Of a DNA stretch of 64,000 nt, positions 1 through 7,375 are shown one piece after another (the first letter of the stretch is position 1; each line of letters begins with the position of its first letter). The position numbers and the translations under genes were made by a program. Source of the DNA: Bradyrhizobium sp. 132 (lineage in GTDB: Bacteria; Pseudomonadota; Alphaproteobacteria; Rhizobiales; Xanthobacteraceae); NCBI RefSeq assembly GCF_023074185.1, contig NZ_JADPKY010000103.1:181961-245960 (forward strand), in the 5' to 3' direction. The notes under the pieces were generated by a model, which was not told the DNA's origin, searched no databases, and saw only the letters and a list, made by a program, of their open reading frames with translations.

Positions 1-272
1 ACGCGGAGCGCCTGCCGGTCCTGAAGGATCGCGTCCGCGTCAGGCTCGGCGAATTGTCCCGTCGCCTCGGCGATGCCGATTGGCTCGACGGCGCATTCAG
101 CGCCGGCGATCTCATGATGGTGACGGTGCTGCGCCGGTTGAACGCCTCGGGCCTACTGGACGAATATCCCGGCATCGCCACCTATGTCGCCCGCGGCGAA
201 GCGCGGCCGGCCTTCAGGCGCGCTTTCGACGCTCAACTGGCGGTTTTCATCGCCGGATCGAAGGGTTCGTAG
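1..272 (+). CDS. Glutathione S-transferase, C-terminal fragment (runs in from the left edge)
   Basis: The frame is open from base 3 to the TAG at 270-272, about 89 residues. It resembles the all-helical C-terminal domain of a soluble GST: the segment DWLDGAFSAGDLMMVTVLRRL matches the conserved N-capping box region (S/T-xx-D) that follows a 'FxxAD' pattern in GSTs. The N-terminal thioredoxin-fold domain would lie upstream of the window, so the substrate class cannot be judged. A TTG at 54 could look like a start but is internal, because the frame continues upstream without a stop and the fold needs the earlier helices. Its stop lies 14 bases from the convergent stop of the next gene. Confidence 0.7.
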   Translation, partial: AERLPVLKDRVRVRLGELSRRLGDADWLDGAFSAGDLMMVTVLRRLNASGLLDEYPGIATYVARGEARPAFRRAFDAQLAVFIAGSKGS

Positions 273-286
273 GGGCGGTTGGCGCT

Positions 287-1015
287 CTAAAGATCGAAAT
301 TGGTCGGCAGCATCACCACGTCACGAATTGTCATGCCGCGCGGCCGCGTCAACATGAACATCACGACGTCAGCCACTTCGCTGGCCTCCAGCAGGCTTCC
401 CGATTCCCTGGCTTCCTTCAGCTTCTCCGGCGGCCAGTCCGCGAGCAGTGCGCTGACAACCGGGCCGGGCGAGATCGAGCCGACGCGGATGCCGTCCTTG
501 AAGACCTGGCGCCGCACCGTCTGGACAAAGCAGTTGATCGCCCATTTGGACGATGCATAGACCGGCTCCCACGGCGTCGGAAAATGCGCCGCCAGCGAAC
601 TCGTGACGATGATGTCGCCGGTCCGGCGCGCGATCATGTGCGGCAGCACGTCGTGCACGTTTTTCATCACGACGTTGATATTCAGGTTCAGCATCCGGTC
701 GACCGCCATGGTGTCGGCATCGACCAGATCGCCACCGACATAGGTGCCCGCATTCGCATGCAGGATGTCGAGCTGGCCGGCCTTCTCCAGAACGCGCGGC
801 AGCAGCGTTGCGCAATCCTTTGGGTCCAGCAGGTCGACGAGCAGCGGGATCACTGCGTCGCCATGCTTGTCGCCGAGCGCCTTCAGCGCGGCCTCGTCGC
901 GGTCGACCATCACCACGCGCGCGCCCGCGGCCAACATCGCCTCGGTGCTGGCCAATCCGATGCCCGACGCGGCGCCGGTCACGGCCGCAACCTTGCCTTG
1001 CAAGTCTCTCGCCAT
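287..1015 (-). CDS. SDR-family oxidoreductase, ribitol 2-dehydrogenase-like
   Basis: This is a 242-residue classical short-chain dehydrogenase. The NAD(P)-binding glycine motif TGAASGIG is at residues 13-20, the structural NAG at 88-90, and the catalytic triad is Ser139/140, Tyr153 and Lys157 (YASSK). Length and spacing fit a classical tetrameric SDR acting on a sugar alcohol or other secondary alcohol; the overall sequence reminds me of rhizobial ribitol 2-dehydrogenases, but the substrate is an inference. The ATG at 1013-1015 is preceded by GGGG six bases upstream; an in-frame ATG at 1025-1027 would add four residues. The frame stays open further upstream, but that part is a shadow of the divergent GST gene. 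It is cytosolic, with no signal peptide. Confidence 0.85.
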   Translation of the reverse strand: MARDLQGKVAAVTGAASGIGLASTEAMLAAGARVVMVDRDEAALKALGDKHGDAVIPLLVDLLDPKDCATLLPRVLEKAGQLDILHANAGTYVGGDLVDADTMAVDRMLNLNINVVMKNVHDVLPHMIARRTGDIIVTSSLAAHFPTPWEPVYASSKWAINCFVQTVRRQVFKDGIRVGSISPGPVVSALLADWPPEKLKEARESGSLLEASEVADVVMFMLTRPRGMTIRDVVMLPTNFDL

Positions 1016-1189
1016 AGGGATCCCCATCTTGCCGAGGTCACCAGGATCCGGAGTATAGCGATCCGTGGCGGCGTTGTCGGGGACAAACCGGCGACGATGC
1101 CATCGTCCGCCGAAGGAGGCGGCGCACAAAGCGCGGGACTGTTGCAAGCCCGTCACCGCGGCGATACGACTCAACTCGAGGAGCATCCC

Positions 1190-1900
1190 ATGCTGACCCT
1201 CTATTCCTATCCAGACCTGTTCGGCGTCGCCGACAACAACGGCTACGGCCTCAAGGTCTATGCCTTCCTGAAGCTCGCGGGCGTACCGTTCGTGCATGAG
1301 CACGTGTTCGACGCCTCCGCCGCGCCGCGCGGGCAGCTGCCCTATATCGTGGACGACGGCGAGACGATCGGCGACAGCGAGACCATCATCGCGCACGCGA
1401 TCGCGAAGTACCGCCTCACCATCGATGCAGCGCTAACTGCGGAGCAGAGGCGGACCAATCATCTCGTCACGCGCATGCTCGACGATCTCTACTGGGTGAT
1501 GTCGTATTCGCGCTGGAAGGACGAGCGCTATTATCCGGCGTTTCGCGACGCCTTCATCGCGCAGCACAAGCAGATCGACGCGACAGGATTCGAGAAGGCG
1601 AAGGCGTATAATTCGCAGCGCTATCATTTCCAGGGCATCGGCCGCTATACGCCCGAGCAGGCTTACGCGCGGGGGCTCGCCGATCTGCAGGTGCTGGCCG
1701 AGATCGTGCCGGCGACCGGCTTCGTGCATGGCGAGCGACCGACCAGCATCGATGCCGGCATCTACGGCTTCATCGCCAACATCTATTACTTCCCAATCCC
1801 GACGCCGCTGAAGGCGTTCGTCGATCCGCACACAAATCTCGTCGCGCATTGCGGGCGGATTCATGCGGCGGTGACGCCGCAACCACAGACCTCATCCTGA
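1190..1900 (+). CDS. GST-like protein of the Fax/metaxin type
   Basis: This 236-residue protein starts at ATG 1190, with GAGGAG at 1178-1183 as a good ribosome binding site. The N-terminal part (about 1-75) is a thioredoxin-like GST domain beginning LTLYSYPD, with QLPYIVDDGETIGDSETI as the cis-Pro and gamma-Glu contact region. The C-terminal part (about 90-220) matches the GST_C_6 (metaxin/failed-axon) style, with SIDAGIYGFIANIYYFPIPTPL near the end. Rhizobia carry many such proteins of unknown substrate. The last residues (TSS) and the stop codon come from an interspersed repeat starting near 1888, so the original C-terminus may have been changed by repeat insertion. It is divergent from the upstream SDR gene. 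Confidence 0.8.
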   Translation: MLTLYSYPDLFGVADNNGYGLKVYAFLKLAGVPFVHEHVFDASAAPRGQLPYIVDDGETIGDSETIIAHAIAKYRLTIDAALTAEQRRTNHLVTRMLDDLYWVMSYSRWKDERYYPAFRDAFIAQHKQIDATGFEKAKAYNSQRYHFQGIGRYTPEQAYARGLADLQVLAEIVPATGFVHGERPTSIDAGIYGFIANIYYFPIPTPLKAFVDPHTNLVAHCGRIHAAVTPQPQTSS

Positions 1901-1996
1901 GGAGATCGCGAAGCGATCGTCTCGAAGGATGGCCGCGGGCGAGACGGGCCCGCATGGTTCGAGACGGCGCTACGCGCCTCCTCACCATGAGGGTCT
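1888..1996. repeat. Interspersed palindromic repeat, family R1 (copy 1)
   Basis: About 110 bases begin CTCATCCTGAGGAG and end CTCACCATGAGGGTCT, with internal CTCGAAGGATG and GAGACGGCGC blocks. The two ends are inverted relative to each other, so the element can fold on itself. A second full copy lies at 27328-27436, and a scrambled half copy at 51228-51355. The TGA stop of the upstream GST gene is inside the left end. Confidence 0.8.
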
Positions 1997-2049
1997 AACA
2001 CCGCAATGAGGGGCACGGTGCTTGCGCGCCTTTGCCCCCTCTACACGCC

Positions 2050-2484
2050 CTACCGCATCGTGATCGCGAGCCCGCTCAGATCGGCATTCGCCATCAGGCC
2101 TACCTGTGTGCCGGACAGCTCGAGCACGGCGCCCTTCTGGTTGGTCAGCACGATGGCGCGGGCGCCGCGGCCGATCGCGATGCCCGCACCGGCGGCGCCG
2201 TAGACGCCGGCGATGTCGGAGGGCCGGTTGATGTTGGAGACGCGGCCGCGCAGCACGGTCTTGGAGCCGCCGAAGACCAGGCCGTAATCGAGCCCGCCGG
2301 TCGAGAGCGAATAGGAGCGGCCGCGGAAGCTCAGCACGCCCGAGCCGCCGGACCCGCCGATGATCCAGCCCGCCTTGTAGATCGTCAGCACCACGGTGCC
2401 GCCGTCGGCCAGCGCCGAGGTCGAGAGGCCGGCCAGCGCTGCAATGCCGAGCAGCGCGGCGCGGAAGGCGGATGCGATCTTCAT
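2050..2484 (-). CDS. Exported protein of unknown function, Gly-rich beta-type
   Basis: This is a 144-residue protein. Residues 1-27 form a clear Sec signal peptide (charged start, hydrophobic AALLGIAALAGL core, cut near SALA-DG). The mature part is glycine-rich and beta-like, with a repeated pattern of short hydrophobic strands (TIYKAGWIIGGSGGSGVLSF, GLDYGLVFGG, AIVLTNQKGAVLEL) and no cysteines. I do not recognise a named domain; similar small periplasmic proteins occur in Bradyrhizobium. It should act in the periplasm. The start ATG at 2482-2484 is preceded by GGAGACC. It stands alone, with repeats on its upstream side. Confidence 0.65.
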   Translation of the reverse strand: MKIASAFRAALLGIAALAGLSTSALADGGTVVLTIYKAGWIIGGSGGSGVLSFRGRSYSLSTGGLDYGLVFGGSKTVLRGRVSNINRPSDIAGVYGAAGAGIAIGRGARAIVLTNQKGAVLELSGTQVGLMANADLSGLAITMR

Positions 2485-2607
2485 GGAGGTCTCCGGGGGC
2501 TATTTTTCAAGGAGGGAATCGAATCAGACGCGGCGAATGTATCCGATGCATCGCGGCGGCAACATGATGGGGTGGGCGTGAATCGCGGTCTGTAGCACAC
2601 GCTCAAC

Positions 2608-2716
2608 TGTCATCGTCCGGCTTGACCGGACGATCCAGTATTCCAGAGATCGCGGTGGGATACCGAGACGCCGCGGCGTACTGGATGCCCCGGTCGAGCC
2701 GGGGCATGACGGCGGA
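2608..2716. repeat. Interspersed palindromic repeat, family R3 (copy 1)
   Basis: The element begins CATCGTCCGGCTTGACCGG and contains CGATCCAGTATTCCAGAG, GCGGCGTACTGGAT and a terminal hairpin CCCCGGTCGAGCCGGGG followed by CATGAC. Both ends are small hairpins in their own right and CCAGTA/TACTGG pair across the centre. A second copy with compensating changes in the hairpins lies at 21118-21228. Confidence 0.8.
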
Positions 2717-2742
2717 GTTTGGCGCGACCAGGCACCACTGCC

Positions 2743-2873
2743 ATCATGCCATTCTGCCCCTGTTTTGCCCGACGGAGCAAATGAATATTTTGCTTTTCCG
2801 AAACAAAAAGATCAACGATTTCTGCTTGATGCCTACTGTGCATAGGGTTGTTTTCGCGTTTTTTGTTGGAGCG
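2743..2873 (+). repeat. Conserved intergenic element R5 (copy 1), just upstream of the RidA gene
   Basis: About 130 bases are shared with the reverse complement of 59211-59340. The left block contains TGTTTTGCCCGACGGAGCAA. The right block runs from CTACTGTGCAT to CGCGTTTTTTGTTG and differs from the other copy by a single base over roughly 35 bases. The middle part differs in sequence and length. In both places the element points towards a gene start 55-105 bases downstream. Together with R3 it fills the 440-base gap before the RidA gene. Confidence 0.7.
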
Positions 2874-2926
2874 GGCCCGACCTGCCGCTACGCTTACCGC
2901 CTCCAGCTGTCCATTCGAGGTGATCC

Positions 2927-3313
2927 ATGCCGATCCAGCATTTCGCACCCCCGTCGCACGTCAAGGCTCCGCCGCTGTCCTTTGCCACGCGCGCCGGTGA
3001 TCTCCTGTTCGTCTCCGGCATTCCCGGCTTCGACGCCGGCGGCGCGCTGCCCGACGGCTTCGAGGCGCAGTTCGCCAACGTCGTCGTCAACATCAAGCGC
3101 GTGCTGGAGGAGGCCGGCGCCGGCGTCCGCGATCTCGTCAAGGTCAACGTGCTCCTGACCCGCGCCTCCGACGTCGCCGCCATGAACGCGCTCTACGCCG
3201 GCGCCTTCGGCCCACCACCCTACCCCGCCCGCACCACCTGCGTGGTCCAGGCGCTGCCCGATCCGAAGATGCTGATCGAGATCGAGGCGGTGGCGTCGCT
3301 GGCCAAGGGGTAA
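2927..3313 (+). CDS. RidA (YjgF/UK114) family protein
   Basis: This 128-residue protein has the RidA fold length and pattern: LLFVSGIPGFDAGG near residue 25, LVKVNVLLTRASDVAAMNALYAGAF in the middle, and PARTTCVVQALP with the conserved Arg at about 101 that binds the carboxylate of the imine substrate. The final conserved Glu lies in LIEIEAVA. RidA members hydrolyse reactive enamine/imine intermediates such as 2-aminoacrylate from PLP enzymes, in the cytosol. The start ATG at 2927 has GAGGTG close upstream. Subfamily (true RidA or Rid4-7) cannot be settled by eye, so no symbol is given. Confidence 0.85.
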   Translation: MPIQHFAPPSHVKAPPLSFATRAGDLLFVSGIPGFDAGGALPDGFEAQFANVVVNIKRVLEEAGAGVRDLVKVNVLLTRASDVAAMNALYAGAFGPPPYPARTTCVVQALPDPKMLIEIEAVASLAKG

Positions 3314-3454
3314 TCAAGCGACAGTCAAGGAATAAGGGTCGACCGAACAACCGGCGAACGGCTGACATATCCGTGAACGGTCAGCGCCCCGCTTGCCAGC
3401 CGCGCAGATTTGCCGCACCAGTTTCCTTCTCACGTTCCCATCAGGAGATATTTC

Positions 3455-3715
3455 ATGCGTCGCGTTCTCGCCCTCTGTGCCGTTGCCGGCATCGCCACCT
3501 CCGTGTTCGCCGTGCCGGCCTCTGCCGCGGTCGGCTATTACGTGATCCGCTGGGACAACACCGGCATCTGCCAGGTCTGGAACGAGGACCTCAAGTACAA
3601 GCCGTTCCAGTGGGGTGTCTCGACCTACAAGGTCGTCAGCAAGCCGCTCCCGACCTTCACGGCCGCCTCGGACCTCCAGATCAAGCTGCGCGCGGAGCGC
3701 CGCTGCACGCTCTGA
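3455..3715 (+). CDS. Small exported protein, unknown function
   Basis: This is an 86-residue protein. The ATG at 3455 is chosen because AGGAGATA lies just upstream and it opens a textbook Sec signal peptide (MRRVLALCAVAGIATSVFAV, cut near ASA-AVG). The mature part is only about 60 residues, with two cysteines (in GICQVW and RRCTL) that could form a disulfide, and an aromatic N-terminal segment. I do not recognise a domain; related short periplasmic proteins are common in Bradyrhizobium. A strong intrinsic terminator follows 26 bases after the stop, so it is transcribed as a single gene. Confidence 0.7.
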   Translation: MRRVLALCAVAGIATSVFAVPASAAVGYYVIRWDNTGICQVWNEDLKYKPFQWGVSTYKVVSKPLPTFTAASDLQIKLRAERRCTL

Positions 3716-3741
3716 GCCTTACACGACAGATCATATTTTGA

Positions 3742-3776
3742 GGGCGGATTGCGCAAGCGGTCCGCCCTTTTCTTTT
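3742..3776 (+). terminator. Rho-independent terminator
   Basis: GGGCGGA (3742-3748) pairs with TCCGCCC (3761-3767), followed directly by TTTTCTTTTT. It ends the small exported-protein gene that stops at 3715. Confidence 0.85.
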
Positions 3777-3976
3777 TGGACGCGCCGCTGGTTTTCGGCC
3801 GAAGTCACGCATTTTCCGCGCACGCGCTTTGAACCTGGCCACCTGGCGGAACTACTCACATCTTGTCCGGGGCGCGCCCCCCCAAAAAGCGTCTCGCACC
3901 ACCCCTCCCCAGCAAGGATGCGATGCTAGCATCCTTGCCCGCTCGTTTTTTTACCTCGTGGCTTTGGAGCCAATCG

Positions 3977-4612
3977 ATGCGCGCACCGGCGACAACAACG
4001 ATTCTCGCCGCATCGCTCCTGCTCGCTGCAACGGCGTACGCGCAGGCCCCGCAATCCTTTCGCGTGATCTCGCCAATCTTCGGCCAGCTGGTCAGCTTCG
4101 CGATGCCGTCGAATTTTTCCGCGGTGTTCGAGAACACCGCGGACGGCCACTACATCCGCGAGGCGGTGCTGAAGGGCGAGACGCCGGAACGCTGGACCGA
4201 GATGATCACCGTGACAGGCGAGAAGGGCATGACGCTCACTCCAGGTTCATCGCCGGAGAAATTCGCGGGCTCGATCGCAGGCGGTTTCAAATCCGCCTGC
4301 CCCGACAGCTTTGCGGCAAGACCGCTCGGCACCACCACGTTCGGCCGCTTCGAAGGTTTCGTCGCCGTGATCGGCTGCGGCCGCGTCGACAGCGGCCCGA
4401 CCCGGCACAGCGAGACCGCGCTCCTGGTCACCTTGAAGGGTACGACCGACTATTACACCATCCAGTGGGCCGAGCGCGGCCCCGAAAGCGACGAGCCGCC
4501 CGTGAACGACGACCGCTGGCAGGCGCGTTTGCGCGCACTCAGCCCCATCGAGCTCTGCCCGATCGTAGCGGGCGAAGCCGCGCCCTATCCGAGCTGCGTG
4601 AACAAGAGCTGA
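3977..4612 (+). CDS. Exported protein, unknown function
   Basis: This is a 211-residue protein. The start at ATG 3977 is preferred over longer options because GGAG lies 7 bases upstream and it begins a signal peptide (ILAASLLLAATAYAQA). The mature protein has paired cysteines (SACPDSF, IGCGRV, ELCPIV, YPSCVNKS) suggesting disulfides in the periplasm, and a mixed alpha/beta pattern. I do not recognise a domain. The frame is open upstream to 3863, but that segment is basic and Pro-rich with no ribosome binding site. Its stop lies 4 bases from the stop of the convergent J-domain gene. Confidence 0.65.
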   Translation: MRAPATTTILAASLLLAATAYAQAPQSFRVISPIFGQLVSFAMPSNFSAVFENTADGHYIREAVLKGETPERWTEMITVTGEKGMTLTPGSSPEKFAGSIAGGFKSACPDSFAARPLGTTTFGRFEGFVAVIGCGRVDSGPTRHSETALLVTLKGTTDYYTIQWAERGPESDEPPVNDDRWQARLRALSPIELCPIVAGEAAPYPSCVNKS

Positions 4613-4616
4613 GCTC

Positions 4617-5102
4617 TCACGCGTCCTTGTACGCGCGGGGATGGATCAGGACATCGCGCGCGGCGGCGAGGTCGATGAAGGCTTCGGCGCTGCCGCCCTG
4701 GTCGGGGTGCATGCCCTTGGCCGCGCGGCGATAGGCCTGGTTGATGTCCTCGCAGGTGAGCTGCACGGCGAGCGGCAGGCCGAGCACCTTGCGGGCGCGA
4801 TCCTCGCTGGACAGTTTTTTCGGCATGGCGTTGCGGCGGCCGAAGCGCGGCGCGGTGAGATCATGAACGACCTCGAGGACCACGCCGATGCGCCGCTGGG
4901 CCGCCAGCGTGACGCTGTGATCGTCATTGTCCACGGCCTGGCGCAGCACCGGCAGCGCCTGCTCGGCGGCCAGGCGCAGCATGGTATCGGTGCTCATCCG
5001 CACGATCTCGGCGACGAGCCGGCCCGCCTCGGCCCAATCGGCGCCTTGCGACGACCGCAGGCGTTCGAGTGCGAGTTTCCAGGATTCAAGCCGTTCCATC
5101 AT
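4617..5102 (-). CDS. J-domain (DnaJ-like) protein
   Basis: This is a 161-residue protein. The C-terminal 60 residues form a J domain with helix II basic residues and the invariant HPD at 132-134 (KGMHPDQGG), the tripeptide that stimulates the ATPase of DnaK. The N-terminal 90 residues are helical and do not look like a known domain; there is no G/F region, zinc finger or client-binding barrel, so this is a type III J protein with a private N-terminal adaptor. The ATG at 5100-5102 is followed by a second Met; a TTG at 5120 would add six residues. It is cytosolic. Confidence 0.8.
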   Translation of the reverse strand: MMERLESWKLALERLRSSQGADWAEAGRLVAEIVRMSTDTMLRLAAEQALPVLRQAVDNDDHSVTLAAQRRIGVVLEVVHDLTAPRFGRRNAMPKKLSSEDRARKVLGLPLAVQLTCEDINQAYRRAAKGMHPDQGGSAEAFIDLAAARDVLIHPRAYKDA

Positions 5103-5213
5103 GCGCGCAACGTTTAGCAATGAAGATCAGTATGCCAAGGCCGCCGTTTCCGACCCCTTAATTTCGGGTTAGCCTTTCATGAAACTTAGAAGCGAAATCG
5201 GGAGGAAATTGTC

Positions 5214-5981
5214 ATGGCATTGCTCGCTAACCATATCGCCGTCGTCACGGGCGCCGGTTCCGGCATTGGCCGGGCAATCGCGGAAGGCTACGCACGCGAA
5301 GGCGCGCGGATCGTGCTGCTCGACGTCAACGCCGACACGGTCGCGGAAGCCGCCGAGGGAATCCGCAAGGCCGGCGGCAAGGCGGAGAGCTTTGCGCTCG
5401 ACGTGACCAAGCGCGACGACTGTTTTGCGCTCGCCAAGCAGGTCGCCGACAAGGTTGGGCAGGTCTCGATCCTCGTCAACAATGCCGGCATCACCCGCCG
5501 CAATGCCTTCACCGCGGAGCCGGAGACAGTGGCGAAGGACTGGAACGACATCATCTCGCTCAACCTCAACGGCGTCTTCAACATGACGCAGGCGTTCCTC
5601 AGCCCGTTGCGCGCAGCTAAGGGTCGCATCGTCAATATCGGCTCGATCCAGTCCTTCGTGCATCTGCGCACGCCGAGTTCGGCGGCCTACACCACCTCGA
5701 AGCACGGCGTGCTCGGCTTCACCAAGGCGCTCGCGGTCGAGCTCGGCAAGGAGGGCGTGCGCGTCAATGCGATCGGGCCGGGCTTCATCGAGACCAACAT
5801 CAACGCCAATGTGCGCGCGACGAATCCGGCGCTGGTGCAGGCCTTCGTCGATCACACCCCGCTGGCGCGCACCGGCAAGCCCGAGGACATCGTGGGCCCC
5901 GCGATCTTTCTCGCGTCGGATATGTCGGCCTACGTCACGGGAACGATCGTGATGGTGGACGGCGGATACCGGACGGTGTGA
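5214..5981 (+). CDS. SDR-family oxidoreductase (gluconate 5-dehydrogenase / FabG-like)
   Basis: This is a 255-residue classical SDR with TGAGSGIG at 12-19, NNAG at 89-92, Ser144, Tyr159 and Lys163. The C-terminal VDGGYRTV is typical of the sugar/polyol and 3-oxoacyl reductase group. The sequence ARIVLLDVN after beta-2 carries an acidic residue, which points to NAD rather than NADP. The ATG at 5214 follows GGGAGGAAATTGTC. No neighbouring sugar genes help fix the substrate. Confidence 0.85.
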   Translation: MALLANHIAVVTGAGSGIGRAIAEGYAREGARIVLLDVNADTVAEAAEGIRKAGGKAESFALDVTKRDDCFALAKQVADKVGQVSILVNNAGITRRNAFTAEPETVAKDWNDIISLNLNGVFNMTQAFLSPLRAAKGRIVNIGSIQSFVHLRTPSSAAYTTSKHGVLGFTKALAVELGKEGVRVNAIGPGFIETNINANVRATNPALVQAFVDHTPLARTGKPEDIVGPAIFLASDMSAYVTGTIVMVDGGYRTV

Positions 5982-6075
5982 GCGGGGCGAGATATGCCCG
6001 CATCACGATGCATCTCGCGCCAATCGCGGCGCCTTCGCGGCAATCCTGAGGTCAATTGGTGCGATCGCCCCGCAG

Positions 6076-6090
6076 TTAACCTTTCATTAA
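6076..6090 (+). promoter_or_regulatory. CtrA-type box TTAACCTTTCATTAA
   Basis: A perfect TTAA-N7-TTAA followed by CC matches the full CtrA binding site of alphaproteobacteria. It sits 95 bases before the FIS-type HTH gene at 6185, where a CtrA-activated or repressed promoter would be expected. No other full box was seen in the window. Confidence 0.65.
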
Positions 6091-6184
6091 CCAAACCCGC
6101 CCACCGTAGATCTACGGCTTGGGGGTCGTTGGTTCTCGATCCGCTTCCAAAGATGGAAGCGGGCGTCGATCGGGAGGTGTTTTG

Positions 6185-6433
6185 ATGACCACTGTTCATG
6201 TCGCTACGTCCGAACCGGGCGCGCAATTCCTTGCCCCGAACCAGATCGTTCCGCTGCTGATCGGCGCGACCGTCGACGAGGTCGAGCGTGAGCTCGTGCT
6301 CCAGACACTCGCGCGCTGCAACGGCAACCGGACGCGCGCGTCGCGCGTGCTCGGCCTGTCGGTGCGCACGTTGCGCAACAAGATCAGGATCTATGCCGCC
6401 TCCGGCATCGAGGTCCCTGCCTATCACGACTAG
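6185..6433 (+). CDS. Orphan FIS-type helix-turn-helix DNA-binding protein
   Basis: This 82-residue protein consists of a short leader and a FIS-type HTH (HTH_8) at about 36-78: VERELVLQTLARCNGNRTRA followed by SRVLGLSVRTLRNKIR. This is the DNA-binding end of NtrC-family activators such as FlbD, standing alone without receiver or AAA+ domains. GGGAGGTG lies 8 bases before the ATG. With the CtrA box upstream, a role in cell-cycle or flagellar gene control is plausible, but that is inference. Like Fis it should bind DNA as a dimer and may compete with a full-length NtrC-type activator. Confidence 0.8.
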   Translation: MTTVHVATSEPGAQFLAPNQIVPLLIGATVDEVERELVLQTLARCNGNRTRASRVLGLSVRTLRNKIRIYAASGIEVPAYHD

Positions 6434-6544
6434 CGCGTGACGTGCAGCCGATTGATGTTGATCAAACCCTGCGCAATGCCGGGCGGAATTGCCGCTGCCG
6501 TCAAAGGCCGCTAAGTAGCCGGCTTCCGCAGAGGGAGCAGTGGC

Positions 6545-7054
6545 GTGGCAGACGAACAAAAACGGCAGGGACCGCGCGGACGTCAGGGCGAACCGGGACG
6601 GCCGGGACCACAGGGTCATCCAGGCAAGCGGGGACCGGACGGCGCGCGCGGCAAGCCCGGGCCAGAGGGCAAGCCGGGCCCGATCGGAAAGGCCGGACCG
6701 CTGGGCAAGCCCGGCCCGCAAGGCAAGCAGGGCGAAGCCGGCCCGCGCGGGGCAGCCGGCGCGCAGGGATCAGCCGGCCCACAAGGCCCCGCCGGCCCGC
6801 AGGGCCCGCGTGGTGAAGCCGGGCCTCCGGGCCAATTGCCGTCGATCGAACAAGTGTTGCCGTGGCTCGATCAGCTTTTCGACGCCTGGGACGAACGCCG
6901 CCGCCAGCGCGAGCATGAAGCTGCCGAGCGCGAGGCGCTGGAGGCCGCCGTGCAGGAGGTCGACGACGTGCCCCTCGATGACGGGGACGACGGCAGCGAA
7001 GGCGATGATCACAGGAAGAAGAAGAAAAAGAAGAAGCACGGCCACAAGGACTGA
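6545..7054 (+). CDS. Collagen-like protein with Gly-X-Y repeats
   Basis: This 169-residue protein starts with GTG behind GAGGGAG. Residues 9-98 are 30 uninterrupted Gly-X-Y triplets, rich in Pro, Lys, Arg and Gln, so a triple helix is likely. Residues 100-140 form a charged amphipathic helix (LPSIEQVLPWLDQLFDAWDERRR and following) that could act as a trimer clamp. The tail is an acidic patch (DDGDDGSEGDDH) followed by seven lysines and HGHKD. There is no signal peptide, membrane anchor or LPxTG, so either it stays in the cytosol or leaves by another route. No prolyl hydroxylase is nearby, but bacterial collagens do without one. Confidence 0.85.
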   Translation: MADEQKRQGPRGRQGEPGRPGPQGHPGKRGPDGARGKPGPEGKPGPIGKAGPLGKPGPQGKQGEAGPRGAAGAQGSAGPQGPAGPQGPRGEAGPPGQLPSIEQVLPWLDQLFDAWDERRRQREHEAAEREALEAAVQEVDDVPLDDGDDGSEGDDHRKKKKKKKHGHKD

Positions 7055-7063
7055 CAGACGAAT

Positions 7064-7279
7064 CTATTTCGTCCCGTTCTCGCGTCGCGGCAGCATGCCC
7101 ATGCGCTCGAACTGCCAGCGCATGGCGCGGTACCAGAGATAGCCGACTGCTGCGCCGCAGAAGGCGAGGACTACGATGCTCGCGCTCGAGGACGAGCCGC
7201 TCCACCACGTCATCCACGCGGTCCACAGCAGCGTGAAAACGATGGCACCTGCTTTCAGCGGAAGAAGGGGGCGGCTCAT
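7064..7279 (-). CDS. Small inner-membrane protein, two transmembrane helices
   Basis: This is a 71-residue protein. The start at 7277-7279 (MSRPLLPLK) is chosen for GGAG seven bases upstream. Two hydrophobic helices (about 10-26 with TLLWTAWMTWW, and 32-50 with IVVLAFCGAAVGYLWY) are separated by a short Ser/Gly loop; both ends are basic, so the termini should face the cytosol. No domain is recognised. It is convergent with the collagen-like gene, with 9 bases between the stops. Confidence 0.6.
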   Translation of the reverse strand: MSRPLLPLKAGAIVFTLLWTAWMTWWSGSSSSASIVVLAFCGAAVGYLWYRAMRWQFERMGMLPRRENGTK

Positions 7280-7375
7280 GGTCGTGCTCCGGGGTATCAA
7301 AAGCCCGGCGAACATCATCGCGCGTTGAAACCGCTTTCACCGTGAGGCAGATCACGGAACGACGTTCGAGGCCGC

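Noticed and set aside
80..1900. A 606-codon plus-strand frame covering the first SDR gene and ending with the GST-like gene
   Set aside because: Only the part from 1190 matches a protein family and has a ribosome binding site. The rest is antisense to the SDR gene.
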